Below, piece by piece: positions 24,301 through 33,026 of a stretch of 64,000 nt of DNA. The stretch is from Streptomyces alanosinicus. Lineage in GTDB: Bacteria; Actinomycetota; Actinomycetes; Streptomycetales; Streptomycetaceae. Position 1 is the first letter of the stretch, and every line of letters starts with the position of its first letter. A program made the position numbers and the translations under genes. A model generated the notes under the pieces. The model did not search any database, had not been told where the DNA came from, and saw only the letters and a program-made list of their open reading frames with translations. The stretch covers positions 124,001-188,000 of the forward strand of contig NZ_BMVG01000010.1 of assembly GCF_014650595.1 (NCBI RefSeq), written 5' to 3'.

Positions 24301-25056
24301 TCAGACGATGCCGCCGTTGGCGCGTACGACCTGGCCGTTGACCCAGTGGCCGGCCGGTGAGGCGAGGAACGCCACCACCTCGGCGATGTCCGCGGGCGTG
24401 CCGAGGCGTTCCAGCGGCGGCTGCGCGGCCAGCCGCGCGACGGTCTCCTCGTCCTTGCCGTCCAGGAACAGATCGGTGGCCGTGGGGCCCGGGGCGACGG
24501 TGTTCGCCGTGACGTCCCGGCCGCGCAGTTCCCGGGCCAGCACCAGCGTCAGCGCCTCTACCGCGCCCTTGCTCGCGGAGTAGGCGCCGTAGGAGGGGAA
24601 CGCCAGGCTCACGACGGAGCTGGAGAACCCGACGAACGCGCCGCCCCGGCGCAGCGTGCGGGCCGCCTCGCGGGCGACCACGAACGTGCCGCGGATGTTG
24701 GTGCGGTGCATCGCGTCCAGCTCCGCGAGATCCAGCTCGGTGATCGGCGCGAGATACATCCGGCCCGCCGCGTGGACCACGACGTCGACTCCGCCGAACT
24801 CCGTCGCGGCCGCCTCGAACAACGCGGCGGCCTGCTCCTCGTCGGCGATGTCGGCGCGCACGGCGACCGCGCGGCCGCCGGCCGCGGTGACCTCCCGGGC
24901 GGCGGCCTCGGCCAGGTCGCGGTTGCCCGCGTACCCGATCACCACGGCGAAGCCGTCCGCGGCCAGCCGGGCCGCCGTGGCCCGGCCGATGCCGCGCGAG
25001 CCTCCGGTGACGACGGCGACCCGCGGTGCCGAGGGGGTGCGTGCTTCGATGGACAT
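24301..25056 (-). CDS. Short-chain dehydrogenase/reductase (SDR)
   Basis: A 251-residue classical SDR. It has the NADP-type glycine motif VVTGGSRGIGRATAARL near residue 15, HAAGRMY (NNAG position), the catalytic Ser in GFSSSVVSLAFPS and YSASKGAVEAL (Tyr and Lys), then the C-terminal ASPAGHWVNGQVVRANGG. All catalytic residues are present. It is probably an NAD(P)H-dependent ketoreductase of unknown substrate. ATG 25056 is preceded by GGGAGA. It is divergent from the XRE regulator at 25189, with a palindrome in the 132-base gap, a typical regulator-target pair in actinobacteria. Confidence 0.92.
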   Translation of the reverse strand: MSIEARTPSAPRVAVVTGGSRGIGRATAARLAADGFAVVIGYAGNRDLAEAAAREVTAAGGRAVAVRADIADEEQAAALFEAAATEFGGVDVVVHAAGRMYLAPITELDLAELDAMHRTNIRGTFVVAREAARTLRRGGAFVGFSSSVVSLAFPSYGAYSASKGAVEALTLVLARELRGRDVTANTVAPGPTATDLFLDGKDEETVARLAAQPPLERLGTPADIAEVVAFLASPAGHWVNGQVVRANGGIV

Positions 25057-25143
25057 GAGATCTCCCGTGGCTGTGGGGCGTGGCGCCCGGTGCATGACTC
25101 CACCCTCGGCCGCCGCGCCGGAGCGGACCACGGCTGCGCTCAC

Positions 25144-25164
25144 CCTGGGGTCGGCGACCCCTGG
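25144..25164. promoter_or_regulatory. Operator palindrome between SDR and XRE regulator
   Basis: CC-T-GGGGTC, spacer GGC, GACCCC-T-GG forms a 21-bp imperfect palindrome (core arms 25147-25152 and 25156-25161) 25 bases upstream of the XRE start. It is the likely binding site of that regulator, controlling itself and the SDR-tautomerase unit. Confidence 0.55.
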
Positions 25165-25188
25165 TTACGCGCGCCGCGAGGCGCGACG

Positions 25189-26070
25189 ATGGACGGCGTG
25201 AACCATGCCGAGCTGGCCGCCTTCCTGAAGTCCCGGCGCGACCGGGTCCGTCCCGCCGACGTCGGCCTGCCCACGGGCCCCCGCCGCCGGGTGCCGGGCC
25301 TGCGCCGCGAGGAGGTGGCCCAGCTGGCCGGGCTGTCCGCCGACTACTACACCGAGCTGGAGCGGGGCCGCGGCGCCCAGCCCTCCGGACAGGTGCTGGC
25401 CGCCCTCGCCCGCGCCCTGCGGCTCAGCGGCGACGAACGCGACCACCTCTTCCATCTCGCCGACCGCCCGCTGCCGCCCGCCGCGAGCGGACCCACCGCG
25501 CTCGTCCAGCCCGCCCTGCTCGGCCTGCTGGACCGGCTCACCACGACCCCCGCCCAGGTCATCACCGATCTGCATGAGCCCCTGGTGCAGAACCCCCTGG
25601 CCAGGGCGCTGCTCGGTGCGATGCCGCCCGGACGGGGGGCGCACCGGAGCTTCGTCCATCGCTGGTTCACCGACCCCGCCGCCCGCGACCTGTACCCGGT
25701 CGAGGACCATCCGCACCACTCCCGTGTCTTCACCGCCGATCTGCGGGCGGTGGCGGCCCGGCGTGCCAAGGACCCCGATGTCACCCGGCTGGTGGCGACG
25801 CTGCGCCGGCGCAGCGCGGAGTTCGCCGGGCTGTGGGAGCAGCGGGAGGTGGCCCTGCGGCGCAGTGACCACAAGCGGATCGTCCACCCCTCGCTCGGCG
25901 TCATCGAGCTGGACTGCCACAGCCTCTTCAGCGAGGACAACTGCCAGCGGCTGCTGTGGTTCAGCGCCCCGCCCGGCACCGAGGGCGCCGCCCAGCTCGA
26001 ACTGCTGTCGGTGATCGGCACGCAGGACCTGAGTGCCACGGAGGACGACCTGGGGCACCGGCCCCGCTGA
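25189..26070 (+). CDS. XRE-family regulator with MmyB-like ligand-binding domain
   Basis: A 293-residue regulator of the MmyB type. Residues about 5-75 form the helix-turn-helix, with the invariant RRRVPGLRREEVAQLAGLSADYYTELERGRG and QVLAALARALRLSGDERDHLF. The C-terminal PAS-like domain carries DLHEPLVQNPLARALLG, NLW-equivalent segments (FVHRWFTDPAARDLYP) and SLGVIELDCHSLFSEDNCQRLLWFSAPPGTE. Family members usually repress a divergent SDR operon, exactly the arrangement here. ATG 25189 is used; GTG 25198 is an alternative. A second paralogue is at 43859-44809. Confidence 0.92.
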   Translation: MDGVNHAELAAFLKSRRDRVRPADVGLPTGPRRRVPGLRREEVAQLAGLSADYYTELERGRGAQPSGQVLAALARALRLSGDERDHLFHLADRPLPPAASGPTALVQPALLGLLDRLTTTPAQVITDLHEPLVQNPLARALLGAMPPGRGAHRSFVHRWFTDPAARDLYPVEDHPHHSRVFTADLRAVAARRAKDPDVTRLVATLRRRSAEFAGLWEQREVALRRSDHKRIVHPSLGVIELDCHSLFSEDNCQRLLWFSAPPGTEGAAQLELLSVIGTQDLSATEDDLGHRPR

Positions 26071-26346
26071 CGTAACGGGGACTTGTCACCGATGTCCGCA
26101 GACCCGTGGCGGACCGTCCGCCGACTGAGGCACCCTTGACGGCGTGCGTACTGTTTCGCGAGGTTTGGGCAGTGGCGCACGGAGGGGATTTCTGGGCACA
26201 TCGGAACCAGTGGCAGGACGCGCCCGGCGCGTCGTGGGGGGAGCGATCGCCGATGCGATCCAACAGCCATGATCCATACGCCTCACCGGCCCGCGCCGGC
26301 TCCGGCACACCGCTTGCGGAGCCTGCGGAAGGGGGGTCGAACTGAG

Positions 26347-27465
26347 GTGGAGATCACCATCCACAGACCGGGCGAGCTGACGCCCGAACTGCGCGGGGCC
26401 TGGCACCGCGCGATGGACGAGTCGCCCGAGTACGCCAACCCCTTCCTCGCGCCGGAGTTCGCCGTCGGCGTCGGCCGGTACCGGCCCGGGGCCCGGGTGG
26501 CGGTCCTGCGCGAGGGCGGGGAGCCGGCCGGCTTCTTCCCGTACGAGCGGGGGCCGTTCGGCACCGGACGGGCCATCGGGCTCGGACTGTCCGACTGCCA
26601 GGCCCTCGTGCACCGTCCCGGAGTCACCTGGAACCCCGGGGAACTGCTGCGGGCCTGCGGGCTCAGCATCTTCGAGTTCGATCATCTCGTCCAGGAACAG
26701 CGGCCGTTCGCCCCCCATGTCACCGGCTCCTTCGCCTCACCGGTGATCGATGTGAAACCCGGCGACGGCGGCTATCCGGAGTGGCTGCGCGGCACCTACC
26801 CGGGGCTGGCCAAGACGACCCTGAAGAAGGAGCGACGGCTCGGCCGGGACATCGGCGAGGTGCGATTCGTCTTCGACGAGCGGGACCCGGAGATGCTGCG
26901 CACGCTCATGCGGTGGAAGTCGGCGCAGTACCGCAGGACCGGCCGCATGGACCGGTTCGCCCGGCCGTGGATCGTCGCACTGGTCGACCATCTCTTCCGC
27001 GTCCACGAGGAGCACTTCACCGGGGTGCTGTCCGTGCTGTACGCGGGCGAGCGGCCCGTCGCGGCCCACTTCGGCCCCCGGTCGAGCACGGTGCTGGCGG
27101 CCTGGTTCACCGCCTACGACCCCGAACTGCACTACTACTCACCGGGGTTGATGATGCATCTGCGGACCGCCGAGGCGGCCGCGCGGGCTGGGGTGACCCT
27201 GGTCGACCTCGGCCGCGGCGACAAGGAGTACAAGGACTGGCTGAAGACCCGCGAACTGCGGGTCGCCGAGGGCTTCGCCGCCCGCGCCCATCCGGTGGCG
27301 CTGGCCCAGCGGCTGTGGCGCCGCCCGGTCCGCGGGCTGCGCAACACGGTGCTGGCCCATCCGGGCCTGCGCGATCCCGCCGACCATTTGCTGAGGACGG
27401 TCGGCCGGTTCCGCACCCAGGACGAGCCGGCGGCCGCCCGGAGGAGCCAGTCCCCGGGCGGGTAG
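26347..27465 (+). CDS. CelD/FemAB-like GNAT acetyltransferase
   Basis: A 372-residue protein of the BioF2-like/CelD branch of the GNAT superfamily, as found in polysaccharide or cell-envelope loci. Visible features are an N-terminal GNAT-like half (AWHRAMDESPEYANPFLAPEFAVGVGRYRPGARVAVL and AGFFPYERG) and a C-terminal half with KTTLKKERRLGRD, VLYAGERPVAAHFGPRS, YSPGLMMHLRTAEAAARAG and VDLGRGDKEYKDWLKT. It probably transfers an acyl or aminoacyl group to an envelope glycan, which is inference. GTG 26347 is preferred because AAGGGGGG lies about 10 bases upstream; ATG 26269 would add 26 low-complexity residues. No partner genes adjoin it. Confidence 0.8.
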   Translation: MEITIHRPGELTPELRGAWHRAMDESPEYANPFLAPEFAVGVGRYRPGARVAVLREGGEPAGFFPYERGPFGTGRAIGLGLSDCQALVHRPGVTWNPGELLRACGLSIFEFDHLVQEQRPFAPHVTGSFASPVIDVKPGDGGYPEWLRGTYPGLAKTTLKKERRLGRDIGEVRFVFDERDPEMLRTLMRWKSAQYRRTGRMDRFARPWIVALVDHLFRVHEEHFTGVLSVLYAGERPVAAHFGPRSSTVLAAWFTAYDPELHYYSPGLMMHLRTAEAAARAGVTLVDLGRGDKEYKDWLKTRELRVAEGFAARAHPVALAQRLWRRPVRGLRNTVLAHPGLRDPADHLLRTVGRFRTQDEPAAARRSQSPGG

Positions 27466-27544
27466 TTACTGGCAGGTTCGCGTCAAGAATTGGCCAAGCG
27501 GCGGACGCTTTCGCGCCGGAGCGGTCGGGCCTCCTGCATCGGCA

Positions 27545-28956
27545 GTGTCGATGCACCCGGGGAGGTCCCTGGTGTCCGTACCGACCTGCAGAAGACGGTG
27601 GTTCACACTCTGCGCGCTCACCGCTTCCGCCGCCCTCGTCGCGATCCTCCGTCCGCCGCCTTCGGCCACCCGCCGGGCCCCTTCGGCGTCCGCGCCCTCC
27701 ACCGACTCGCCGAGGAACGCGCGCAGTCGGTGGGCGCCATGTCCCCGCACACGGCGGCGGACGATGACGACGGCGATGAGGCGGACGAGATCGCCGAGGG
27801 CGCGGACCAGTAGGCCAAGGCCCGCGCCTCGCCCGGTGTGGTCGCACCGGGCGAGGCGCGGCGCCGCCTGGCGTGACCTCACCGACCTCGGCAGCACGGG
27901 CGGCAGATGGCGCAGCATCACCGACCTGCCGTACGTCTCCGACGACCCGCGCTACCGCGACATCGACTCCAACTCCAGCGGCGGAAGCGGCGACGTCACC
28001 TGCCGGGTGTCGGCGATCGCCGCCGCCGACGACGGCTACGTCTACGCGGGCAGCGCCGGCGGCGGAGTATGGCGCTCACACACCGGCGGCGGCCACGGGC
28101 AGCCCATCAGCGACGGGCTGCCCGCCCAGTCCACCGGCGCCCTCGCCCTCGACGGCGCGAGCCGGCTCCGGCTGGGCACCGGCGAGGCCACCACCAACTC
28201 CGACGCCTGTCTGGGCAGCGGCGTCCACGTCCTCACCCACCCCCATCACGGCACCTTCTCCGTGCGCAGCCGGGTCGGCGGGGACGAGCTGGAGAGCACC
28301 ACCATCCACGAGCTGCGCGTCGGCGGCGGCCAAGGTGGTCCTCGCCGTCGGCCGGCGCGGCGGCGACGACTACGACGGCTTCTCCACCAGGGCGAACGCA
28401 GAAATACGTCTACCTCGCCGTCCAGGTCACCCAGAACTGCGCGGTCAACGACGGCAGTTGGAGCACCGACCCGGGCAAGGCCACCTCGTGCTCCGTCGCC
28501 CCGCCCGACAACGTCACCAGCGAGGCCCGCTTCATCGCCCCGCTCGCCACCGACCTGAAGAACGGCGCCGGCCGCATCGCGACTTCCGTCGCCGCCTCCG
28601 GCGGCAGGATCTACTCGGCCTGGTGCGGCCCCTGCAACAACCAGGGCTTCGCCCGCGGCATCGCCGTGGGAAACGCTGGGGGAACCTTCCGGATGAAGTC
28701 CGGGGGAGGCACGGGCTGGCACGACATCAGCCTGCCCGTCGACGGGACCGTGCCCAACCGGCACCTGAGCGGCTTCGCCGTCGACCCGCACGACGCCGAG
28801 CACATCTTCCTCGCCGTCAACGGCTTCTCCCGGCACTGGACCGAGGGCCCCGGCGCCGGCGTCGGCCATGTCTTCGAGTCCACCGACGGCGGCACGCTGT
28901 ACGCCGCCGCGCACGGCCGGGGCATCTGCACCATCAAGGTGCGCGAGCTGCGCTGA
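27545..28956 (+). pseudogene. Decayed secreted BNR/sortilin-like beta-propeller protein
   Basis: Remains of a large secreted beta-propeller protein (family members are close to 900 residues) in shifting frames. A signal peptide (RRRWFTLCALTASAALVAIL) is in the frame of 27545. ALHRLAEERAQSVGAMSPHTAADDD lies in the next frame and ends at an in-frame TAG at 27811-27813. GAAWRDLTDLGSTGGRWRSITDLPY through ELESTTIHELRVGGG is back in the first frame (about 27855-28330). KVVLAVGRRGGDDYDGF is in the third, and YVYLAVQVTQNCAVNDGSW through the C-terminal GRGICTIKVREL is in the second (about 28405-28956). Large internal parts are missing at several junctions. At least one nonsense mutation, several frameshifts and several deletions make it non-functional. 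Confidence 0.88.
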
Positions 28957-29014
28957 CCGCCAAAGTGCACCGCAGGGGTCGCCCCTGGGCAACCGGGGGC
29001 CACCCCTGCCCGTA

Positions 29015-29764
29015 CTACGTCCCGCGCACCGCCCGCCCCACCTCCGTGCGCAGCGCCACGAAGTCCGGCAGGCTCCGCGTGGTGATCTGGTCGCGCTCGG
29101 CCGGCAGGCCGACCGGCAGGTCCCGCACGACACGGGAACCGGGACCGGGGGAGAGGACGACGACGCGGTCACCGACGTACACGCTCTCGTCGATGTCATG
29201 GGTGACGAACACGATCGTCGTGCCGTCGGACCGGTGGACCTCCAGCAGCAGGTCCTCCAGATCCTCCCGGGTGCCGGCGTCCAGCGAGCCGAACGGCTCG
29301 TCCATGAGCATCAGGGCGGGCCGGCACACCAGGGCACGCGCGAGGGCGACGCGCTGCTGCATACCGCCGGACAGCTCGCCCGGACGGCGCCGGGCGACCC
29401 CGTGCAGCCCGACCCGTTCGAGGATCGCCTCGGCCCCGGCCCGGCGGGCGGCGCGCCCGAGGCCCTGGCGGCGCAGCGGCAGGGCCACGTTGTCGCGGAC
29501 GGTGAGCCAGGGCAACAGCGAGCGGCCGTACTCCTGGAAGACGACCGCGAGGCGGTCCGGTACGCCGGTGACCGGTGTCCCGTCGAGCGTGACCGTGCCC
29601 TCCTCACCGGGCAGCAGTCCGGCGATGGTGCGCAGCAGCGTGGACTTGCCGCAGCCGGAGGGCCCGACCACGCTCAGCAGCTGGCCGTCGGGCACGGTGA
29701 GACTGATGCCGTCCAGGACGTGCTGGTCGCCGAAGTGCCGGCTGACGGAGTCGAGGCGGAGCAT
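29015..29764 (-). CDS. ABC transporter ATP-binding protein (SsuB/TauB type)
   Basis: A 249-residue ABC ATPase with Walker A GPSGCGKST near residue 34, Q-loop in VVFQEYGRSLLPWLTV, signature LSGGMQQRVALARAL, Walker B ALMLMDEPFGSLD and switch His in THDIDESV. The sequence type is that of nitrate/sulfonate/taurine importers. It is the last gene of the five-gene operon, 3 bases after the benzoylformate decarboxylase stop. With the two permeases and the SsuA/THI5-like lipoprotein it forms a complete importer, presumably for a small organic acid related to the decarboxylase substrate. Confidence 0.95.
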   Translation of the reverse strand: MLRLDSVSRHFGDQHVLDGISLTVPDGQLLSVVGPSGCGKSTLLRTIAGLLPGEEGTVTLDGTPVTGVPDRLAVVFQEYGRSLLPWLTVRDNVALPLRRQGLGRAARRAGAEAILERVGLHGVARRRPGELSGGMQQRVALARALVCRPALMLMDEPFGSLDAGTREDLEDLLLEVHRSDGTTIVFVTHDIDESVYVGDRVVVLSPGPGSRVVRDLPVGLPAERDQITTRSLPDFVALRTEVGRAVRGT

Positions 29765-29767
29765 CCC

Positions 29768-31375
29768 TCACCCCGCCCAGGGCTCGTACAGGGTGCCGGC
29801 GCTGCCGGTGACCCGCAGATGCAGCAGGAAGGGGCCCGCGTCGTCGCCGCGGCCGAGAGCCTGCTCCAGCGCGGTCGGCAGCTCCTTGGCGTGTTCGACG
29901 CGGGCCGCGGGACAGCCGAAGGACTCCGCGAGCGCGGCGAAGTCGATGCCGGTGATGTCCGTCCCCGGGACCGGCGCGACGCCGATCCGGCGGCCGAGCG
30001 CACGGACGGCCGCGTAACCGCCGTTGTCCAGAAGCACATAGGTGACCGGAGCCCGGTGCCGGGCCGCGCTCCACAGCGCCTGCACCGAGTACAGCGCCGA
30101 ACCGTCGCCGACCACACACACCAGCCGGCGCCGGTCGGCGAGCGCCCGGCCGACGGCGAGGGGCAGGCCCCAGCCGAGCGCCCCGCTGCCCGTGGTCAGA
30201 AAGCCCCCGCTGAGCTCGATGGGCACGCGCGCGTGCAGCGTGTCGCGGTGGCTCGGCGCCTCCTCGACCAGGACCCGGTCGTGCGGCAGCCGGGCGCGCA
30301 GCAGATCGAAGAACAGCTCCGGGGTGATGTGCCCCTCCGCGCGGGCCGGGGCGGGGGCCGGCCGGGGCGGCGGCGGAGCGCGGTCGGGCTCCCGCAGCAG
30401 CCCGGTGAGCCGGGCCAGCGCGGGCCGCAGGGTGGTGACGAGGCTGGTGCCCGTGGGCAGCCAGGCGGCCTGACCGGGGTCGCAGTCCAGGTGGAACAGC
30501 TCGGTGCCGGGCGCGAGCGGCGGTCCGTCGTCCGCCACGTGGTAGGTGAACACCGGCGCGCCGAGCGCGACCACCACGTCGTACGGGGCGAGGCGCGCGG
30601 CCAGTCGACGGGCGACCGGCGACAGGAACCCCTGGAACAGCGGGTGGGACTCCGGGAATCCGGAGCGGCCGGAGAGCGGGCTGATCCACACTCCGGCCCG
30701 GATCCGCTCGGCCAGCGCCCGCACCTGCTCCAGCGCGTCCTCGTCGTCCACGCCCGGACCCACCACCAGCGCCGGGCGCGCGCAGCCGGCCAGCCGCTCG
30801 GCGAGCGCCGCGAGGGCCTCGGGGTCGGCCGTGAACGCCGAGTGCACCGTGCGGGGCGCGACGGGCTCGGCGGGCCGGTCCCAGTCGTCCTCGGGCACGG
30901 ACACGAACACCGGGCCGCGCGGATGGGTCATGGCGATCCGGTACGCCTCGGCGAGCACGGCCGGTACGTCCGCGGCCCGCTCCGGCTGGCGGGCGCACTT
31001 CACGTACGGGCGCGGGAACACGGCCGGTTCGTCGGCGCCGAGGAACGGCCGCAGCTGGATCAGCGAGCGCGCCTGCTGCCCCGCCACGATCACCAGCGGC
31101 ACCCGGTCGCGGAAGGCGTTGAACACGGCGCCGAGCGCGTGCCCCACACTGCCCGCCGAGTGCAGGCCGACGAAGGCGGCCCGGCGGGTGCCCAGCGCGT
31201 GTCCGGCCGCCATGCCGACCGCGACGGACTCCTGCAGCCCCAGCACATAGGTGAAGTCCTCCGGCCAGTCGCGGAACATCCGCAGTTCCGTGGAGCCCGG
31301 ATTGCCGAACACCGTCGTCATGCCGGTGTCGCGCAGCAGCCGAACGACCGCGTCGCGGACCGTGGTCGCCGTCAT
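29768..31375 (-). CDS. mdlC: Benzoylformate decarboxylase (thiamine-diphosphate enzyme)
   Basis: A 535-residue ThDP-dependent decarboxylase. The active-site set of benzoylformate decarboxylase is recognisable: Ser28 in FGNPGSTE, Glu49 in GLQES and His72 in GLHSAGS match Ser26, Glu47 and His70 of the Pseudomonas enzyme, and GAPVFTYHV supplies the second His. The cofactor motif GDGSALYSVQALWSA lies near residue 440. It should convert benzoylformate or a similar 2-keto acid to an aldehyde and CO2. ATG 31375 follows GGGGAGG. Its start overlaps the permease stop (ATGA), and the ATPase follows 3 bases after its stop, so it is truly embedded in the transporter operon. No other mandelate-pathway gene is nearby. 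Confidence 0.92.
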   Translation of the reverse strand: MTATTVRDAVVRLLRDTGMTTVFGNPGSTELRMFRDWPEDFTYVLGLQESVAVGMAAGHALGTRRAAFVGLHSAGSVGHALGAVFNAFRDRVPLVIVAGQQARSLIQLRPFLGADEPAVFPRPYVKCARQPERAADVPAVLAEAYRIAMTHPRGPVFVSVPEDDWDRPAEPVAPRTVHSAFTADPEALAALAERLAGCARPALVVGPGVDDEDALEQVRALAERIRAGVWISPLSGRSGFPESHPLFQGFLSPVARRLAARLAPYDVVVALGAPVFTYHVADDGPPLAPGTELFHLDCDPGQAAWLPTGTSLVTTLRPALARLTGLLREPDRAPPPPRPAPAPARAEGHITPELFFDLLRARLPHDRVLVEEAPSHRDTLHARVPIELSGGFLTTGSGALGWGLPLAVGRALADRRRLVCVVGDGSALYSVQALWSAARHRAPVTYVLLDNGGYAAVRALGRRIGVAPVPGTDITGIDFAALAESFGCPAARVEHAKELPTALEQALGRGDDAGPFLLHLRVTGSAGTLYEPWAG

Positions 31376-32229
31376 GCCGTCCTCCCCGCGGACGTCCGTG
31401 GGCCGACGAGCCGTCTCTCGACCGCCAGCAGACCGGTGTTGAGCAGATACCCGAGCGCGCCGAGCAACAGCAGCGCCGACCACACAGTGAGCAGGTCGGA
31501 GCGGGTCTGGGCGTCGGTGAGCGTGAAGCCGATACCGTTGTCGCTGCCCGGCAGCAGCTCCGAGAACACCATCAGGATCAGGGACAGCGACAGGCTGAGC
31601 CGGAGCCCCGCGAAGATCCGCGGCAGCGCCGAGGGCAGGATCAGGAACCACAGCCGCTCGGGCGCCGTCAGCCGCAGCACGGCCGCCACCTGAAGGCGCA
31701 ACGGGTCGGTGGCGCGGGCACCCTCGGCCGAGTTGACCAGCACCGGCCATACGGCGCTGAACGCGATCGACGCCACCTGCATGGGCGTACCGAAGTCGAA
31801 GACGACGACGAACACCGGCACCAGCGCGGGCGGCGGCACGGCCCGCGCGAACTGCAGCACCGGGTTGCACAGCGCGTACGCCCGCCGTGAGCGGCCCACC
31901 GCGATCCCCAGGGCGATCCCGGCGACCCCGGCGAGCGCGAACCCGGCCGCCATCCGGCCAAGGCTCGGCAGGATGGTGCCGGCGCCGGCCGAGGTGAGGA
32001 ACAGATGGCCGGCGGGGCCCGAGAACCACAGGTCGCGGGCGTGCCGGGCGATACGCAGCGGCGGCGGGAAGTAGACGCTGCCCCGCGCCCGGGCGGCCAG
32101 CTCCCAGCAGACCACGGCGGCCGTCAGCACCGACCAGCGCAGCAGGAACGGGACGGCGGCGGCGCGGGACGCACCGGGCGCGGCACCGCGTCCCGCCTTG
32201 ATGACCGGCTCCCCGTGTCCCGCCTTCAT
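31372..32229 (-). CDS. ABC transporter permease (SsuC/TauC type), second subunit
   Basis: A 285-residue binding-protein-dependent permease with about six membrane segments, including WSVLTAAVVCWELAA, MAAGFALAGVAGIALGIAVG, VPPPALVPVFVVVF and LLLLGALGYLLNTGLLAV. The cytoplasmic EAA-type loop for ATPase contact is in RLTAPERLWFLILPSALPRIFAGLRLSLS. ATG 32229 overlaps the stop of the preceding permease gene by four bases (ATGA), and its own stop overlaps the decarboxylase start in the same way. The longer upstream frame is a shadow of the first permease. It pairs with the 32226-33026 product to form the channel. Confidence 0.93.
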   Translation of the reverse strand: MKAGHGEPVIKAGRGAAPGASRAAAVPFLLRWSVLTAAVVCWELAARARGSVYFPPPLRIARHARDLWFSGPAGHLFLTSAGAGTILPSLGRMAAGFALAGVAGIALGIAVGRSRRAYALCNPVLQFARAVPPPALVPVFVVVFDFGTPMQVASIAFSAVWPVLVNSAEGARATDPLRLQVAAVLRLTAPERLWFLILPSALPRIFAGLRLSLSLSLILMVFSELLPGSDNGIGFTLTDAQTRSDLLTVWSALLLLGALGYLLNTGLLAVERRLVGPRTSAGRTA

Positions 32230-33026
32230 GACCGGCTCCGCCGCGACGTGCGCACCGCCGGCGCCGGTTGCCGCGCCCAGGCGAACAACCGCCGCTCCGC
32301 GCCGACCAGTACGCCGTTGATCACCAGCCCGAGCCCGCCCGCCCACACCACCCCGGCCAGCACGTCCCGGGTGCCGTCCGGGTCCGTCTGGGCCTGGGCG
32401 ATGAAGACGCCGAGGCCCTGGCCGAAGCCGGACAGGATCTCCGTGGCCACGGCGAGGACCAGGGCGACCGCGGCCGAGATCCGCACCCCGGCCGCGATGA
32501 ACGGGGCGGTGGCCGGCAGCTCCACCCGCAGCAGCACCGCGAGCCGCCCGAACCCGAAGGCGCGCAGGGTGTCCTTGGCCAGCGGGTCGGTCTCGGCGAG
32601 GCCGTAGACGGTGTTGAACAGCACCGGCCAGAGCGAGGCGTAGGCGATCAGTGTCACCTCCGTCCGGGTGCCCGAGCCGAGCAGCAGCGACACCAGCGGG
32701 ATCAGCGCCACGGACGGCAGGGGCCGCAGAAACTCGATCACCGCGCGCACGGCGGCCTCCACGACGGGCACCGCGCCCAGCAGCAGCCCCAGCGGTACGG
32801 CGATCGCGCAGGCGAGCCCGAGACCGAGCGCCCACGCCCGCAGCGTCACCCCGATCCCGTCGACGAAGGCCGGGTCACCCGCCAGCCGGGCGGCGCGGGC
32901 GAGGACTTCCGAGGCCGGCGGCAGATAGCCGCGCCGCACGATCCCGGCCCGGGAGAGCGCCTCGCAGACCCCGAAGGCCGCCGCCGCGCCGAGCAGGCCG
33001 AGCGACATGTCCTGACGCCGGGTCAT
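32226..33026 (-). CDS. ABC transporter permease (SsuC/TauC type), first subunit
   Basis: A 266-residue permease with segments LGLLGAAAAFGVCEAL, ALGLGLACAIAVPLGLLLGAV, PLPSVALIPLVSLLLG, VTLIAYASLWPVLFNTVYG, ISAAVALVLAVATEIL and VLAGVVWAGGLGLVINGVLV, and an EAA-like loop RVELPATAPFIAAGVRIS. It is paralogous to the following permease, so the importer probably uses a heterodimeric channel. Four-base ATGA overlaps on both sides (with the binding-protein gene and the second permease) show tight translational coupling. No regulator is encoded in the operon. Confidence 0.93.
   Translation of the reverse strand: MTRRQDMSLGLLGAAAAFGVCEALSRAGIVRRGYLPPASEVLARAARLAGDPAFVDGIGVTLRAWALGLGLACAIAVPLGLLLGAVPVVEAAVRAVIEFLRPLPSVALIPLVSLLLGSGTRTEVTLIAYASLWPVLFNTVYGLAETDPLAKDTLRAFGFGRLAVLLRVELPATAPFIAAGVRISAAVALVLAVATEILSGFGQGLGVFIAQAQTDPDGTRDVLAGVVWAGGLGLVINGVLVGAERRLFAWARQPAPAVRTSRRSRS

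Noticed and set aside
26106..26345. A 79-codon plus-strand frame between the XRE regulator and the acetyltransferase
   Set aside because: No ribosome site, no recognisable domain and residue composition typical of shadow frames.
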